NCBI GenBank assembly: GCA_015654715.1
Contig: JAATGK010000197.1
Coordinates: 1-7,251 of the forward strand
Direction of reading: 5' to 3'
Source of the DNA: Alphaproteobacteria bacterium
GTDB taxonomy: Bacteria; Pseudomonadota; Alphaproteobacteria; Micropepsales; Micropepsaceae
DNA length: 7,251 bases
Positions 1 to 6,171 of this stretch are shown in pieces. Below the pieces are notes generated by a model. That model worked only from the letters and a program-made list of their open reading frames with translations. It did not search any database and was not told the DNA's origin. A program made the translations under genes and the position numbers. How positions within the stretch are numbered: the first letter of the stretch is position 1; each line of letters opens with the position of its first letter.

Positions 1-477
1 AGCAACCTCAGGATGGCGCGCGAGACTTTGCTGTCGCAAATCACGGTAGTGCCGAAGCAAATCCATCCGATGCCGACGGCGGGCGATGCGGAGGCGGATG
101 CGCGGGCCTATGAAGCCGAACTAAAGCGCGACTATGGCGCCGCCATCCTCGATCCGGCGCGGCCGTTGTTCGACCTGACCCTGATCGGACTAGGCGGCGA
201 CGGGCACATTTGCTCGCTGTTGCCGGGATCGCCGGTTTTGGAAGAGCGCACCCGCTGGGTGGCGCCGGTGACAAAGGGGAGGCCCGAGGCGCGCCTCACC
301 CTGACCTATCCGGTGGTTGAATCGAGCCGGCTGACGGTGTTCCTGGTTACCGGGTCCGATAAGGCCGAAGCGGTGAAACGGGTCCTGCACGGCGACCGCA
401 CGTTGCCCGGCGGACGGCTCAATCCACAGGGAGAAACGGTCTGGCTCTTGGACCGCGGCGCCGCTCGGTTACTCTAG
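1..477 (+). CDS. pgl: 6-phosphogluconolactonase, C-terminal part (5' end outside window)
   Basis: Hydrolyses 6-phosphogluconolactone to 6-phosphogluconate, the second step of the oxidative pentose phosphate and Entner-Doudoroff routes, in the cytoplasm. The frame is open from base 1 (SNLRMARETLL), matching the family's SNxRMxRExLL region, so the real start lies upstream and the ATG at 13 is internal. About 158 of the usual 230-240 residues are visible. The segment DLTLIGLGGDGHICSLLPGS is the family signature; its His (codon 205-207) is the expected catalytic residue. The usual HTASLF reads HICSLL here. A late segment, LTLTYPVVESSRLTVFLVTGSDKAEAV, agrees with the family's sugar-isomerase-like fold. 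The gene ends in TAG 26 nt before a glucokinase-like gene, suggesting co-transcription in a glucose-6-phosphate operon whose upstream genes are not visible. Confidence 0.93.
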   Translation, partial: SNLRMARETLLSQITVVPKQIHPMPTAGDAEADARAYEAELKRDYGAAILDPARPLFDLTLIGLGGDGHICSLLPGSPVLEERTRWVAPVTKGRPEARLTLTYPVVESSRLTVFLVTGSDKAEAVKRVLHGDRTLPGGRLNPQGETVWLLDRGAARLL

Positions 478-503
478 AAAAACATAAAGAATCAGGGGGT
501 GTC

Positions 504-1214
504 ATGCCGGCGCGAATCCTATCGATCGATGTTGGCGGAACCGGCCTCAAAGCGGCCGTGCTCAACCGCGACGGCGAACTCGTCAGCGATCACTTGCGAG
601 TGCTGACGCCAAACCCCTGCCCGCCCGACCTCTTGGTCAAAACGCTGAAGCTGCTGGTGGCGCCGTTCAAAACCTATGACTGCGTCGCGATCGGATTTCC
701 TGGCGTGGTGCGCGGGCCGAAGGTCATTACTGCTCCCAATCTCGGCACGCCGATGTTTGCCAACTACGCGCTGGCGACGAAAGTTTCCAAGGCGCTAGGC
801 GGCAAACCGGTGCGCCTGGCCAACGATGCCGATATGCACGGCTTTGCCGTGGTCAAGGGCCAAGGCCTCGAAATGGTCATCACGCTGGGCACCGGCTTCG
901 GCACATCCTTGTTTCGCGACGGCGAACTGATGCCGCACATGGAAATCGCCCACATGCCGGCGCGCAAAGGCAAAACCTTCGACCAGTATCTCGGCGAAAA
1001 GGAACGCAAGAGGCAGGGCAACCCGGCGTGGAACAGGCGCGTCGAGAAGATGCTGCCTTATCTCTACACACTGCTGCACTACGACCACCTCTATGTCAGC
1101 GGCGGTAACGCCAAGCATCTCGTCTTCAAACTGCCGAAGAACGCCAAGATCGTGCCGAATATTTCGGGCATCAAAGGCGGCGCCGGACTGTGGCGGCAGG
1201 AGACGTGGAAGTAG
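504..1214 (+). CDS. ppgK: ROK-family glucokinase, polyphosphate-glucokinase-like
   Basis: Predicted cytoplasmic sugar kinase making glucose 6-phosphate; its closest recalled relatives are polyphosphate glucokinases, which use polyphosphate and/or ATP. The protein has 236 aa, near the usual 250-270. Motifs seen: phosphate-1 loop IDVGGTGLK (residues 8-16); VLTPNP (33-38) and FPGVV (65-69), both typical of PpgK; LANDAD (105-110), carrying the probable catalytic Asp108; phosphate-2 loop LGTGFGTSLF (128-137); and adenosine-region SGGNAK (199-204). The ROK sugar-binding ExGH motif reads EIAH (147-150). The CxCGxxGC zinc motif of other ROK proteins is absent, as expected for PpgK. The start ATG has AGGGGG (494-499) 4 nt upstream. 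The gene follows pgl by 26 nt, consistent with one operon. Family is certain; phosphoryl donor and substrate are inferred. Confidence 0.85.
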   Translation: MPARILSIDVGGTGLKAAVLNRDGELVSDHLRVLTPNPCPPDLLVKTLKLLVAPFKTYDCVAIGFPGVVRGPKVITAPNLGTPMFANYALATKVSKALGGKPVRLANDADMHGFAVVKGQGLEMVITLGTGFGTSLFRDGELMPHMEIAHMPARKGKTFDQYLGEKERKRQGNPAWNRRVEKMLPYLYTLLHYDHLYVSGGNAKHLVFKLPKNAKIVPNISGIKGGAGLWRQETWK

Positions 1215-1222
1215 GGAGTGGC

Positions 1223-1252
1223 GAAAAAAGCGCGGCAAAGGCTGCTTTTTTC
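1223..1252 (+). terminator. A-tract/T-tract hairpin terminator after the glucokinase gene
   Basis: GAAAAAAGC (1223-1231) and GCTTTTTTC (1244-1252) form a perfect 9-bp inverted repeat around a 12-nt loop. The second arm contributes a run of six T. It starts 8 nt after the glucokinase stop codon. The symmetrical A and T tracts would let it work in both directions, although the GC part of the stem is short. Confidence 0.6.
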
Positions 1253-1500
1253 TCAGCGAGAAATACTCGTGTAAAAATACATGTAACGACTACGTATGTG
1301 ACCTGTAGTTGCATACGGGAAGATACCCATACTCGCCTATTGCTGCGTCTCCAGGCCATAAAACGACGTGTTCTCCTAGATTTGGCGGAGAAGTCGCGCG
1401 CAGCACTGGGGGCCGAAGCTCCGTGTCCTCTCTTAACGGTTGAAACAACTGAATGGCATTGCGGCTAGTCTCGCTGGGGCAACAACCAGTGAGATTTTGA
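1253..1500. other. Intergenic region upstream of hemerythrin, no supported gene
   Basis: The first 100 bases are AT-richer than the surroundings and carry several small palindromes: TACATGTA (1278-1285), TACGTA (1291-1296), and a hairpin with arms CGTATG (1293-1298) and CATACG (1312-1317) that extends inward by two G-U pairs and one A-U pair around a 7-nt loop. TTGAAA (1440-1445) could be a -35 for the hemerythrin gene, but no convincing -10 follows at 16-18 nt. Open frames on both strands here have no recognisable domain, and I do not call them. Confidence 0.4.
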
Positions 1501-1968
1501 GTGCAAAACATTCAACCGCTGAGAGATTTCGACCCGTTCAACCCGCTGATCGAGGGTCTGGACCTTTCCAAGACCGACGTAGAGATCGGCATTCTTATCT
1601 TCGACATCGAACATCGCGACATGCTCGACAAGCTTTATCATCTTTATGATGGCGTGGTCGGTGGGCGCTCCGAACGTGACGTGCTGCAGTCGTTGCGGAA
1701 ACTCCTCATGGCATCAAAGCAGCACTTCGACCACGAAGAAGACTATATGAAAAACTTGAACTACGGCGACCTTCAAAAGCACACCGAAGACCATCAGACG
1801 CTGCTTTCAAGTTTGGAACATTTTGTCGTGGCGCTGTTTTCCAAAAACGGATCGAACCCGCGAGATCTCGATGAGGTGAGATCATTCTTCATTGCGTGGC
1901 ACACGGATCACATCCTGGAACATGACCGGATGCTGGCGAATTTCCTGACGCAAAAGGGAATCCGGTAA
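1501..1968 (+). CDS. Bacteriohemerythrin, single-domain
   Basis: Soluble four-helix-bundle protein that binds O2 reversibly at a non-haem di-iron centre; proposed family roles are oxygen storage, delivery or sensing. All seven expected ligands are visible: His38 in DIEHRDML (helix A), His75 and Glu79 in HFDHEEDYM (helix B), His94 and His98 in HTEDHQTL (helix C), and His137 and Asp142 in HILEHD (helix D). The spacings (H+4 E, H+4 H, H+5 D) are those of the family. The length of 155 aa includes a roughly 30-residue N-terminal arm lacking any partner domain such as a chemoreceptor or GGDEF. The start is GTG at 1501: an in-frame TGA lies immediately before it (1498-1500), and the first in-frame ATG, codon 41, would remove the helix A His. 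The Shine-Dalgarno is weak. It appears monocistronic, with a terminator upstream and a separate promoter downstream. Confidence 0.92.
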   Translation: MQNIQPLRDFDPFNPLIEGLDLSKTDVEIGILIFDIEHRDMLDKLYHLYDGVVGGRSERDVLQSLRKLLMASKQHFDHEEDYMKNLNYGDLQKHTEDHQTLLSSLEHFVVALFSKNGSNPRDLDEVRSFFIAWHTDHILEHDRMLANFLTQKGIR

Positions 1969-2066
1969 CCGCGGCAGAACCGGATGCCGGCCGTGACATT
2001 TGTCGCCGCCGCATACCGACCGCTCCACAACCGCGACACCGCCGGTGCGACTGTGTCCCGCAACGG

Positions 2067-2108
2067 TTGCTTTATTCGCCCGTATACACGATATAGTCTG
2101 TAGTACTA
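2067..2108 (+). promoter_or_regulatory. Putative rrf2 promoter with overlapping palindromic operator
   Basis: TTGCTT (2067-2072) and GATATA (2090-2095) are separated by 17 nt and read as -35 and -10; TATAGT (2092-2097) is an alternative -10. Just downstream, where transcription should begin, lies the perfect palindrome TAGTACTA (2101-2108), preceded by another TAGT (2094-2097). Because Rrf2 proteins usually repress their own genes through AT-rich palindromes over the promoter, this is a plausible autoregulatory site. The leader would be only about 20 nt. Confidence 0.42.
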
Positions 2109-2123
2109 ATCCGGATTGCCGAC

Positions 2124-2570
2124 ATGCTCTCCCAGAAAGCCAAATACGCGCTCAAAGCCTTGTTCGTCCTCGGCGAACACCAGGGCAAAGACCCTGTCAT
2201 GATCGCCGACATCGCCGAAAAGGCGAACGTGCCGCGCAAATTTCTCGAGCAAATCCTGCTCGAAATGAAGCGGCGCGGCATCGTCCACAGCGTGCGCGGC
2301 AAGTTCGGCGGCTATGCGTTGGGCCGCAAACCGGACGACATCGCCTTTGCGGAAGTGATCCGCGTCATCGACGGCCCACTGGCCCTGAGCCCGTGTGCCA
2401 GCCGCACTGCCTTCCGCAAATGCGACGATTGCGATGACGAAACCGTCTGTGCCATCCGCACCGTACTGCTCAGCGTACGCGACGCCACGGCCGAAATCCT
2501 CGAACAGCACACACTGGCGCATGCCCTCGCCGACCGTAAATCGGCCAAACGGCGCAAGCGCGCGGATTGA
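2124..2570 (+). CDS. Rrf2-family transcriptional regulator with four-Cys C-terminal motif
   Basis: A 148-aa dimeric winged-helix DNA-binding protein. The N-terminus MLSQKAKYALKAL is the classic Rrf2/IscR opening. The helix-turn-helix spans about residues 26-51 (IADIAEKANVPRKFLEQIL), and the wing is VRGKFGGYAL (57-66). The dimerisation/sensor part has Cys91, Cys100, Cys103 and Cys109 (C-x8-C-x2-C-x5-C). IscR binds Fe-S through three Cys, so the cluster here may carry an Fe-S centre or act as a redox switch; this is inference. Some Rrf2 proteins such as CymR instead sense cysteine status. The tail is basic (KSAKRRKRAD). It sits directly upstream, in the same orientation, of the porin/sulfate-transport operon, making it the likely local regulator of sulfate uptake. 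The ATG is preceded by a weak CGGA. Family is secure; ligand and regulon are not shown. Confidence 0.9.
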   Translation: MLSQKAKYALKALFVLGEHQGKDPVMIADIAEKANVPRKFLEQILLEMKRRGIVHSVRGKFGGYALGRKPDDIAFAEVIRVIDGPLALSPCASRTAFRKCDDCDDETVCAIRTVLLSVRDATAEILEQHTLAHALADRKSAKRRKRAD

Positions 2571-2587
2571 CGATCTGCATTTTCACA

Positions 2588-2630
2588 CCGTTGTGACCGT
2601 GGCAACACAGCCCCACAACGGCCCGTTTTT
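2588..2630 (+). terminator. Terminator-like hairpin after the Rrf2 gene
   Basis: CCGTTGTG (2588-2595) and CACAACGG (2614-2621) form a perfect 8-bp stem. The 18-nt loop holds a small GTG-GCAA-CAC mini-hairpin. CCCG and a run of five T (2626-2630) follow. It begins 17 nt after the rrf2 stop and would separate rrf2 from the porin operon. The four bases between stem and T-run make it less than ideal. Confidence 0.5.
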
Positions 2631-2658
2631 CGCGCCCCTGCGCTAACCCGCGCCGATT

Positions 2659-2714
2659 CAACAACAAATTCACTTAGTATGCAGAAAACAACAACATTTT
2701 TGCGGGATTCACTT
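2659..2714 (+). repeat. Duplicated CAACAACA / ATTCACTT blocks upstream of the porin promoter
   Basis: CAACAACA occurs at 2659-2666 and 2689-2696, and ATTCACTT at 2668-2675 and 2707-2714. The order is the same in both copies; the second carries about 9 extra bases between the two words. The proximal ATTCACTT ends 2 nt before the proposed -35 hexamer region. The arrangement resembles paired activator sites, but no known operator is recognised. Confidence 0.5.
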
Positions 2715-2716
2715 CC

Positions 2717-2747
2717 CTTGCACCTCTGTAATCTCGATTGACTAGAT
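2717..2747 (+). promoter_or_regulatory. Putative promoter of the porin/sulfate operon
   Basis: CTTGCAC (2717-2723) and CTAGAT (2742-2747) are 18 nt apart and resemble the alphaproteobacterial housekeeping elements CTTGAC and CTATAT. The transcript would start near 2755, giving a leader of about 55 nt that includes the hairpin over the porin start. No competing promoter of similar quality is seen between the rrf2 terminator and the porin. Confidence 0.42.
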
Positions 2748-2793
2748 AGACATTGCGGATAAGCTCGCCCCCATTCCGGCCGCTCCGGAGCCT

Positions 2794-2811
2794 ATTGAAG
2801 GGGTCTTCAAT
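2794..2811 (+). promoter_or_regulatory. Hairpin covering porin Shine-Dalgarno and start codon
   Basis: ATTGAAG (2794-2800), loop GGGT, CTTCAAT (2805-2811): a perfect 7-bp inverted repeat with a tetraloop, extendable by a U-G pair. The Shine-Dalgarno GAAGGGG (2797-2803) lies half in the left arm and half in the loop, and the right arm contains the AT of the ATG. In mRNA it could limit ribosome access. The structure is seen in the sequence; the regulatory role is inferred. Confidence 0.5.
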
Positions 2812-4291
2812 GTATTCCACCAAGACATTAACCGCCGCGCTTCTGGCCGGCGTATCGCTATGGGCGACATTCGGAGCGGCGGAAGCCGGCAAAAAGCCGA
2901 GCGACGCCACCTCCGCACCACCGTCGGCGACCGACGCACGCATCCAGGCTTTGCAGGATCAGATCCAGTCCCTCTCCGACCAGGTGACGGATCTGAAGCG
3001 CTCAACCAGTGACCAGTACAGCGATGTGCATGACCAGCAGGCCGCCCAACCGCCGCCGCCCGACGTGAAGGTTTCGCTGAAGAACGGCCGCCCGACCTTC
3101 GCGACGACCAACGGCGATTTCAGCCTTTCCATTCGTTCGCTTATCCAGTTCGATAGCGCCTATTACAGCCAGGGCAAGGCGCCGGCGGGCACCGATTTCT
3201 CGAGCGGAACGAACTTCCGCCGCGCGCGACTGGGCATCGAAGGCACGGTGTACAAGGACTGGTCCTACCAGTTCATTTACGATTTCGGCGGTTCGGGCTC
3301 CGAAGGTTCCACTATCAGCAGCGCATACATCCAGTACAACGGCCTCGGGCCGGTTCATTGGAAAATCGGCGCCTATCCCATCCCCGAAAGCTTCGATGAT
3401 ACGACGTCGGCTTCCGACCTCATTTTCCTCGAACGGGCCCAACCGACCGACTTGGCGCGTAGCATCGCCGGTTCGGACGGCCGCGAGGGCACCACGCTGT
3501 TTGCCTATGACGACAATTACTTCGTTGCGCTATCCTACGCGGGAGATGCGGTGCAGGATTCCGCGGTGTTCGACGAGCAGCAGGCTTTTGTTGGCCGTTT
3601 CGCCTACCGCCTGCTCAAGGCGGACGGCGTAAACTTCGCCGTCGGCGGCGACACGACGTATGTCTTCAAGCTGCCCGATTCGGCCGCGGGGGCGAATTCG
3701 CCCAACACGCTCCGTCTGCGTGAACGTCCCGAACTGAATATCGACGACAACAGCATCCGCCTCATCGATACGAATACTATTGGTGCCGACAATCTGCTCG
3801 AATGGGGCCTCGAAGCGACCGGCAACTGGCATAGCTTGTATGCCCAAGGCGGCTATTTCGAATTCGACGTCGGGCGCCGCGCCTCTGTACTTCCCGATCC
3901 CTCCTTCAACGGCTGGTACCTGCAGGGAAGCTGGATCTTGACCGGCGAAGCCAAGCCCTACAATCCGGCCAACGGCAGCTACGGCCTTCCGACGCCTACC
4001 ACCCCGTTCTCACTCACCAATCCCGGCTTCGGGGCTTGGGAAATTGCGGCCCGCTACAGCGACCTCGATTTGAACTATAATGCGGGCCTGCTGCACACCG
4101 CGACGCCGGCAGACGGCATCCGCGGCGGCGACGAAAGGATTTGGACCGTGGGCTTGAACTGGTATCCGAACAGCGTCATCCGCTTCGTGCTGGACTACCA
4201 GCATACTGACGTTTCCCGCCTGAACGGCACCGGCGGCGACATCGGGGCGAAGCTCGATGCCGTGTCCCTGCGCACCCAGTTCTCCCTCTGA
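2810..4291 (+). CDS. Outer-membrane porin, Porin_O_P (phosphate-selective OprO/OprP-like) family
   Basis: Predicted anion-type beta-barrel porin of 493 aa. The ATG at 2810 is chosen because it has GAAGGGG 6 nt upstream and starts a clean signal peptide: KTLTAALLAGVSLWATFGAAEA, probable cleavage after AEA (residue 26). A TTG 19 codons upstream would spoil this. Residues about 42-63 (IQALQDQIQSLSDQVTDLK) form a short coiled coil likely to lie periplasmic, followed by a PPPP linker (81-84). The barrel opens with DFSLSIRSLIQFDSAYY, then FRRARLGIEGTVYKDWSYQF, the family hallmark. It ends in RTQFSL: Phe is third from last rather than terminal as in many porins. It is 30 nt upstream of the sulfate-binding protein gene, so the likely cargo is sulfate rather than phosphate (inference from context). 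Weak heat- or sRNA-type control is possible through the start-codon hairpin. Confidence 0.87.
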   Translation: MYSTKTLTAALLAGVSLWATFGAAEAGKKPSDATSAPPSATDARIQALQDQIQSLSDQVTDLKRSTSDQYSDVHDQQAAQPPPPDVKVSLKNGRPTFATTNGDFSLSIRSLIQFDSAYYSQGKAPAGTDFSSGTNFRRARLGIEGTVYKDWSYQFIYDFGGSGSEGSTISSAYIQYNGLGPVHWKIGAYPIPESFDDTTSASDLIFLERAQPTDLARSIAGSDGREGTTLFAYDDNYFVALSYAGDAVQDSAVFDEQQAFVGRFAYRLLKADGVNFAVGGDTTYVFKLPDSAAGANSPNTLRLRERPELNIDDNSIRLIDTNTIGADNLLEWGLEATGNWHSLYAQGGYFEFDVGRRASVLPDPSFNGWYLQGSWILTGEAKPYNPANGSYGLPTPTTPFSLTNPGFGAWEIAARYSDLDLNYNAGLLHTATPADGIRGGDERIWTVGLNWYPNSVIRFVLDYQHTDVSRLNGTGGDIGAKLDAVSLRTQFSL

Positions 4292-4321
4292 CCCTCGTTT
4301 TCGATAGCAAAGGAATATCCG

Positions 4322-5260
4322 ATGCGAAAAATTCAAGCCCTCGCCTTCGCGGCCGTCGTTGCGCTCAGCGTCGGTGCGGCGAATGCGGCCGACGTCAAGC
4401 TGCTCAACGTTTCCTACGATCCGACGCGCGAACTCTACAAAGACCTCAACACCGCGTTTGCCGCGCAGTGGAAAGCCAAAACCGGCGAAAACGTCATCAT
4501 CAATCAGAGCCACGGCGGTTCCGGCGCCCAAGCGCGCGCGGTGATCGACGGACTTGACGCCGACGTCGTCACCCTGGCGCTGGCCTATGACATCGACGCG
4601 ATTTCGCAGAAGGCGAAGCTGCTTCCGGTCAACTGGCAGAAGCGGCTGCCGGAAAACGCAACGCCCTACACCTCGACCATCGTGTTCCTGGTGCGCAAGG
4701 GCAATCCGTGGAAAATCAAGGACTGGCCCGATCTGGTCAAACCCGGCATCCAGGTGATTACGCCCAATCCGAAGACCTCGGGCGGCGCTCGCTGGGCCTA
4801 TCTGGCGGCCTGGGCCTATGCCTTGAAGCAGCCGGGCGGCAATCCGGAAAAAGCCAAAGCTTTCGTTGCGGCACTTTACCACCACGTTCCGGTGCTCGAC
4901 ACCGGCGCCCGCGGTTCGACCACGACCTTCGTGCAACGCGGCATCGGCGACGTCCTGCTCGACTGGGAAAACGAAGCCCAGCTCGCGCTGAAGGAACAGG
5001 GCGGCGACAAATTCGAAGTCGTCTATCCCAAGGCCTCGATCCTGGCCGAACCGCCGGTCGCGGTGCTCGACAAGAACGTCGACCGTCACGGCACGCGCAA
5101 AGTGGCCGAGGCTTATCTGCAATTCCTCTACACCAAACAAGCGCAAGAAATCGAAGCCAAGGACTTCTACCGTCCGCGTGATCCGGAAGTGGCCAAGGCT
5201 TTCGCCAGGAGCTTCCCGCCGCTGACGTTGTACACGATCGACGACATCTTCGGCGGCTGA
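4322..5260 (+). CDS. sbp: Periplasmic sulfate-binding protein, frame cut short by in-frame TGA
   Basis: Captures sulfate (possibly thiosulfate) in the periplasm for the CysTWA transporter. The signal peptide is [22 protein letters not shown], cut before [17 protein letters not shown], the Sbp/CysP signature. Further hallmarks: [18 protein letters not shown] (61-78), [10 protein letters not shown] (81-90), [10 protein letters not shown] (149-158), [11 protein letters not shown] (193-203) and DWENEA (214-219). Ser153, Ala196 and Trp215 keep the same spacing as the sulfate contacts Ser130, Ala173 and Trp192 of Salmonella Sbp (recalled). Shine-Dalgarno AAAGGA is 7 nt before the ATG. The frame stops at TGA 5258-5260 after 312 aa, just after DDIFGG where the family continues with Trp; see the separate tail entry. 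The full frame would be 335 aa, normal for the family. All ligand residues precede the stop, so a folded but possibly destabilised protein is conceivable. CysP cannot be excluded as the better name. Confidence 0.9.
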   Translation: MRKIQALAFAAVVALSVGAANAADVKLLNVSYDPTRELYKDLNTAFAAQWKAKTGENVIINQSHGGSGAQARAVIDGLDADVVTLALAYDIDAISQKAKLLPVNWQKRLPENATPYTSTIVFLVRKGNPWKIKDWPDLVKPGIQVITPNPKTSGGARWAYLAAWAYALKQPGGNPEKAKAFVAALYHHVPVLDTGARGSTTTFVQRGIGDVLLDWENEAQLALKEQGGDKFEVVYPKASILAEPPVAVLDKNVDRHGTRKVAEAYLQFLYTKQAQEIEAKDFYRPRDPEVAKAFARSFPPLTLYTIDDIFGG

Positions 5261-5329
5261 ACCAAAGCCCAGGCGACCCACTTCGCCGACGGCGGGGTGT
5301 TCGATCAAATCTATAAGCCGGGCCGATGA
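5258..5329 (+). other. Conserved C-terminal tail of sbp behind a premature TGA
   Basis: Reading straight through TGA 5258-5260 in the sbp frame gives 22 sense codons: TKAQATHFADGG then [10 protein letters not shown], ending in TGA at 5327-5329. This is the C-terminus expected for Sbp/CysP proteins, which run FGGW-x-KAQ-x-xHFADGG-x-FDQI. The codons keep the G/C-rich third positions of the operon and contain no other lesion. The true ancestral stop overlaps the cysT start as ATGA, like the cysT/cysW junction. A single G-to-A change in TGG explains the interruption. The base after the TGA is A, a context reported to favour readthrough by tRNA-Trp in E. coli. Confidence 0.85.
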
Positions 5330-6171
5330 GCGCGACAGGGGCTGTTGCTTCTCGTTGGCGGAACCCGAGTGCCCTGCCCGGATTCGGGCTGAGCCTCGGG
5401 TTCACCGTATTCTATCTCAGCGCGATCGTGCTGGTGCCGATCGCGGCGCTGATCATCAGGCCGTGGGAACTCGGCTTTAGCGGCTTCTGGGATGTCATCA
5501 AGGATCCGCGCGTGCTGGCGGCGCTGCGGCTCTCGTTCGGCGGCGCGGCGATTGCGGCGGCAATCAACGCCGTCACCGGGCCGATCGTCGCCTGGGTGCT
5601 GGTGCGCTATTCCTTTCCCGGCAAGCGTCTGCTTGACGCGCTGATCGACCTGCCCTTCGCGCTGCCGACGGCCGTGGCGGGCATTGCGCTGTCACAGCTC
5701 TATTCGCCCAACGGCTGGATCGGCGAGCCCTTGAGCCATCTCGGCCTGCGTATCGCCTATACGCCGATCGGCGTCATCATCGCGCTGACCTTCATCGGCC
5801 TGCCGTTTGTGGTGCGCACTTTGCAACCGGTGCTGAACGACCTTTCCCGCGAGCCGGAAGAAGCAGCCGCCACGCTCGGCGCCTCGCGATTGCAAACGAT
5901 CTACCACGTCGTCCTGCCGGCGCTGCTGCCCGCGCTCCTCACCGGCGCAACCCTCGCCTTTGCCCGCGCCGTCGGCGAATACGGTTCGGTGATCTTCATC
6001 GCCGGCAATTTGCCGATGGTGTCGGAGATCGCGCCGCTGCTCATCATCATCAAACTCGAACAATACGATTACGCCAGTGCGGCGGCGATCGGCGTCGTCA
6101 TGCTGGCGGCGTCGTTCTTTGTCATCCTGACGCTCAACCTGTTGCAGAACTGGATCGGCAAGAGACAATGA
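5326..6171 (+). CDS. cysT: Sulfate ABC transporter permease CysT (CysU)
   Basis: Inner-membrane permease that pairs with CysW to form the sulfate channel. The 281 aa are of normal length. Hydrophobic segments lie at about residues 22-44, 71-93, 107-125, 146-166, 197-213 and 253-273. The cytoplasmic EAA loop that docks on the ATPase is [21 protein letters not shown] (178-198), with the invariant Gly at 185. [17 protein letters not shown] (106-122) and [17 protein letters not shown] (214-230) are CysT hallmarks. The ATG overlaps the ancestral sbp stop (ATGA), and there is no strong Shine-Dalgarno, so initiation probably relied on ribosomes finishing sbp. The premature sbp stop 66 nt upstream would weaken this coupling (inference). 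It overlaps cysW by 4 nt. Confidence 0.95.
   Translation: MSATGAVASRWRNPSALPGFGLSLGFTVFYLSAIVLVPIAALIIRPWELGFSGFWDVIKDPRVLAALRLSFGGAAIAAAINAVTGPIVAWVLVRYSFPGKRLLDALIDLPFALPTAVAGIALSQLYSPNGWIGEPLSHLGLRIAYTPIGVIIALTFIGLPFVVRTLQPVLNDLSREPEEAAATLGASRLQTIYHVVLPALLPALLTGATLAFARAVGEYGSVIFIAGNLPMVSEIAPLLIIIKLEQYDYASAAAIGVVMLAASFFVILTLNLLQNWIGKRQ

Noticed and set aside
1303..1309. CTGTAGT shared with the rrf2 promoter (2098-2104) as a possible common operator
   Set aside because: A single 7-base match in 7 kb is expected by chance, and the flanks do not align.
1190..1468. Small open frames on both strands between the glucokinase and hemerythrin genes
   Set aside because: They cross the terminator hairpin, have no homology I can recognise, and lack convincing ribosome-binding sites.
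2753..2809. TTG start giving 19 extra N-terminal residues on the porin
   Set aside because: The extension is basic and proline-rich, lies in front of a normal signal peptide, and the ATG at 2810 has a good Shine-Dalgarno.
5258..5260. UGA read as tryptophan throughout the genome (alternative code)
   Set aside because: All other Trp codons in the window are TGG, and TGA is a normal terminal codon for rrf2, the porin and cysT. The case is local to sbp.
4010..5308. 432-codon open frame on the minus strand across the porin end and sbp
   Set aside because: It is antisense to two genes with clear signatures. The frame is long because G/C-rich third codon positions avoid stops, and its product has no recognisable domain.
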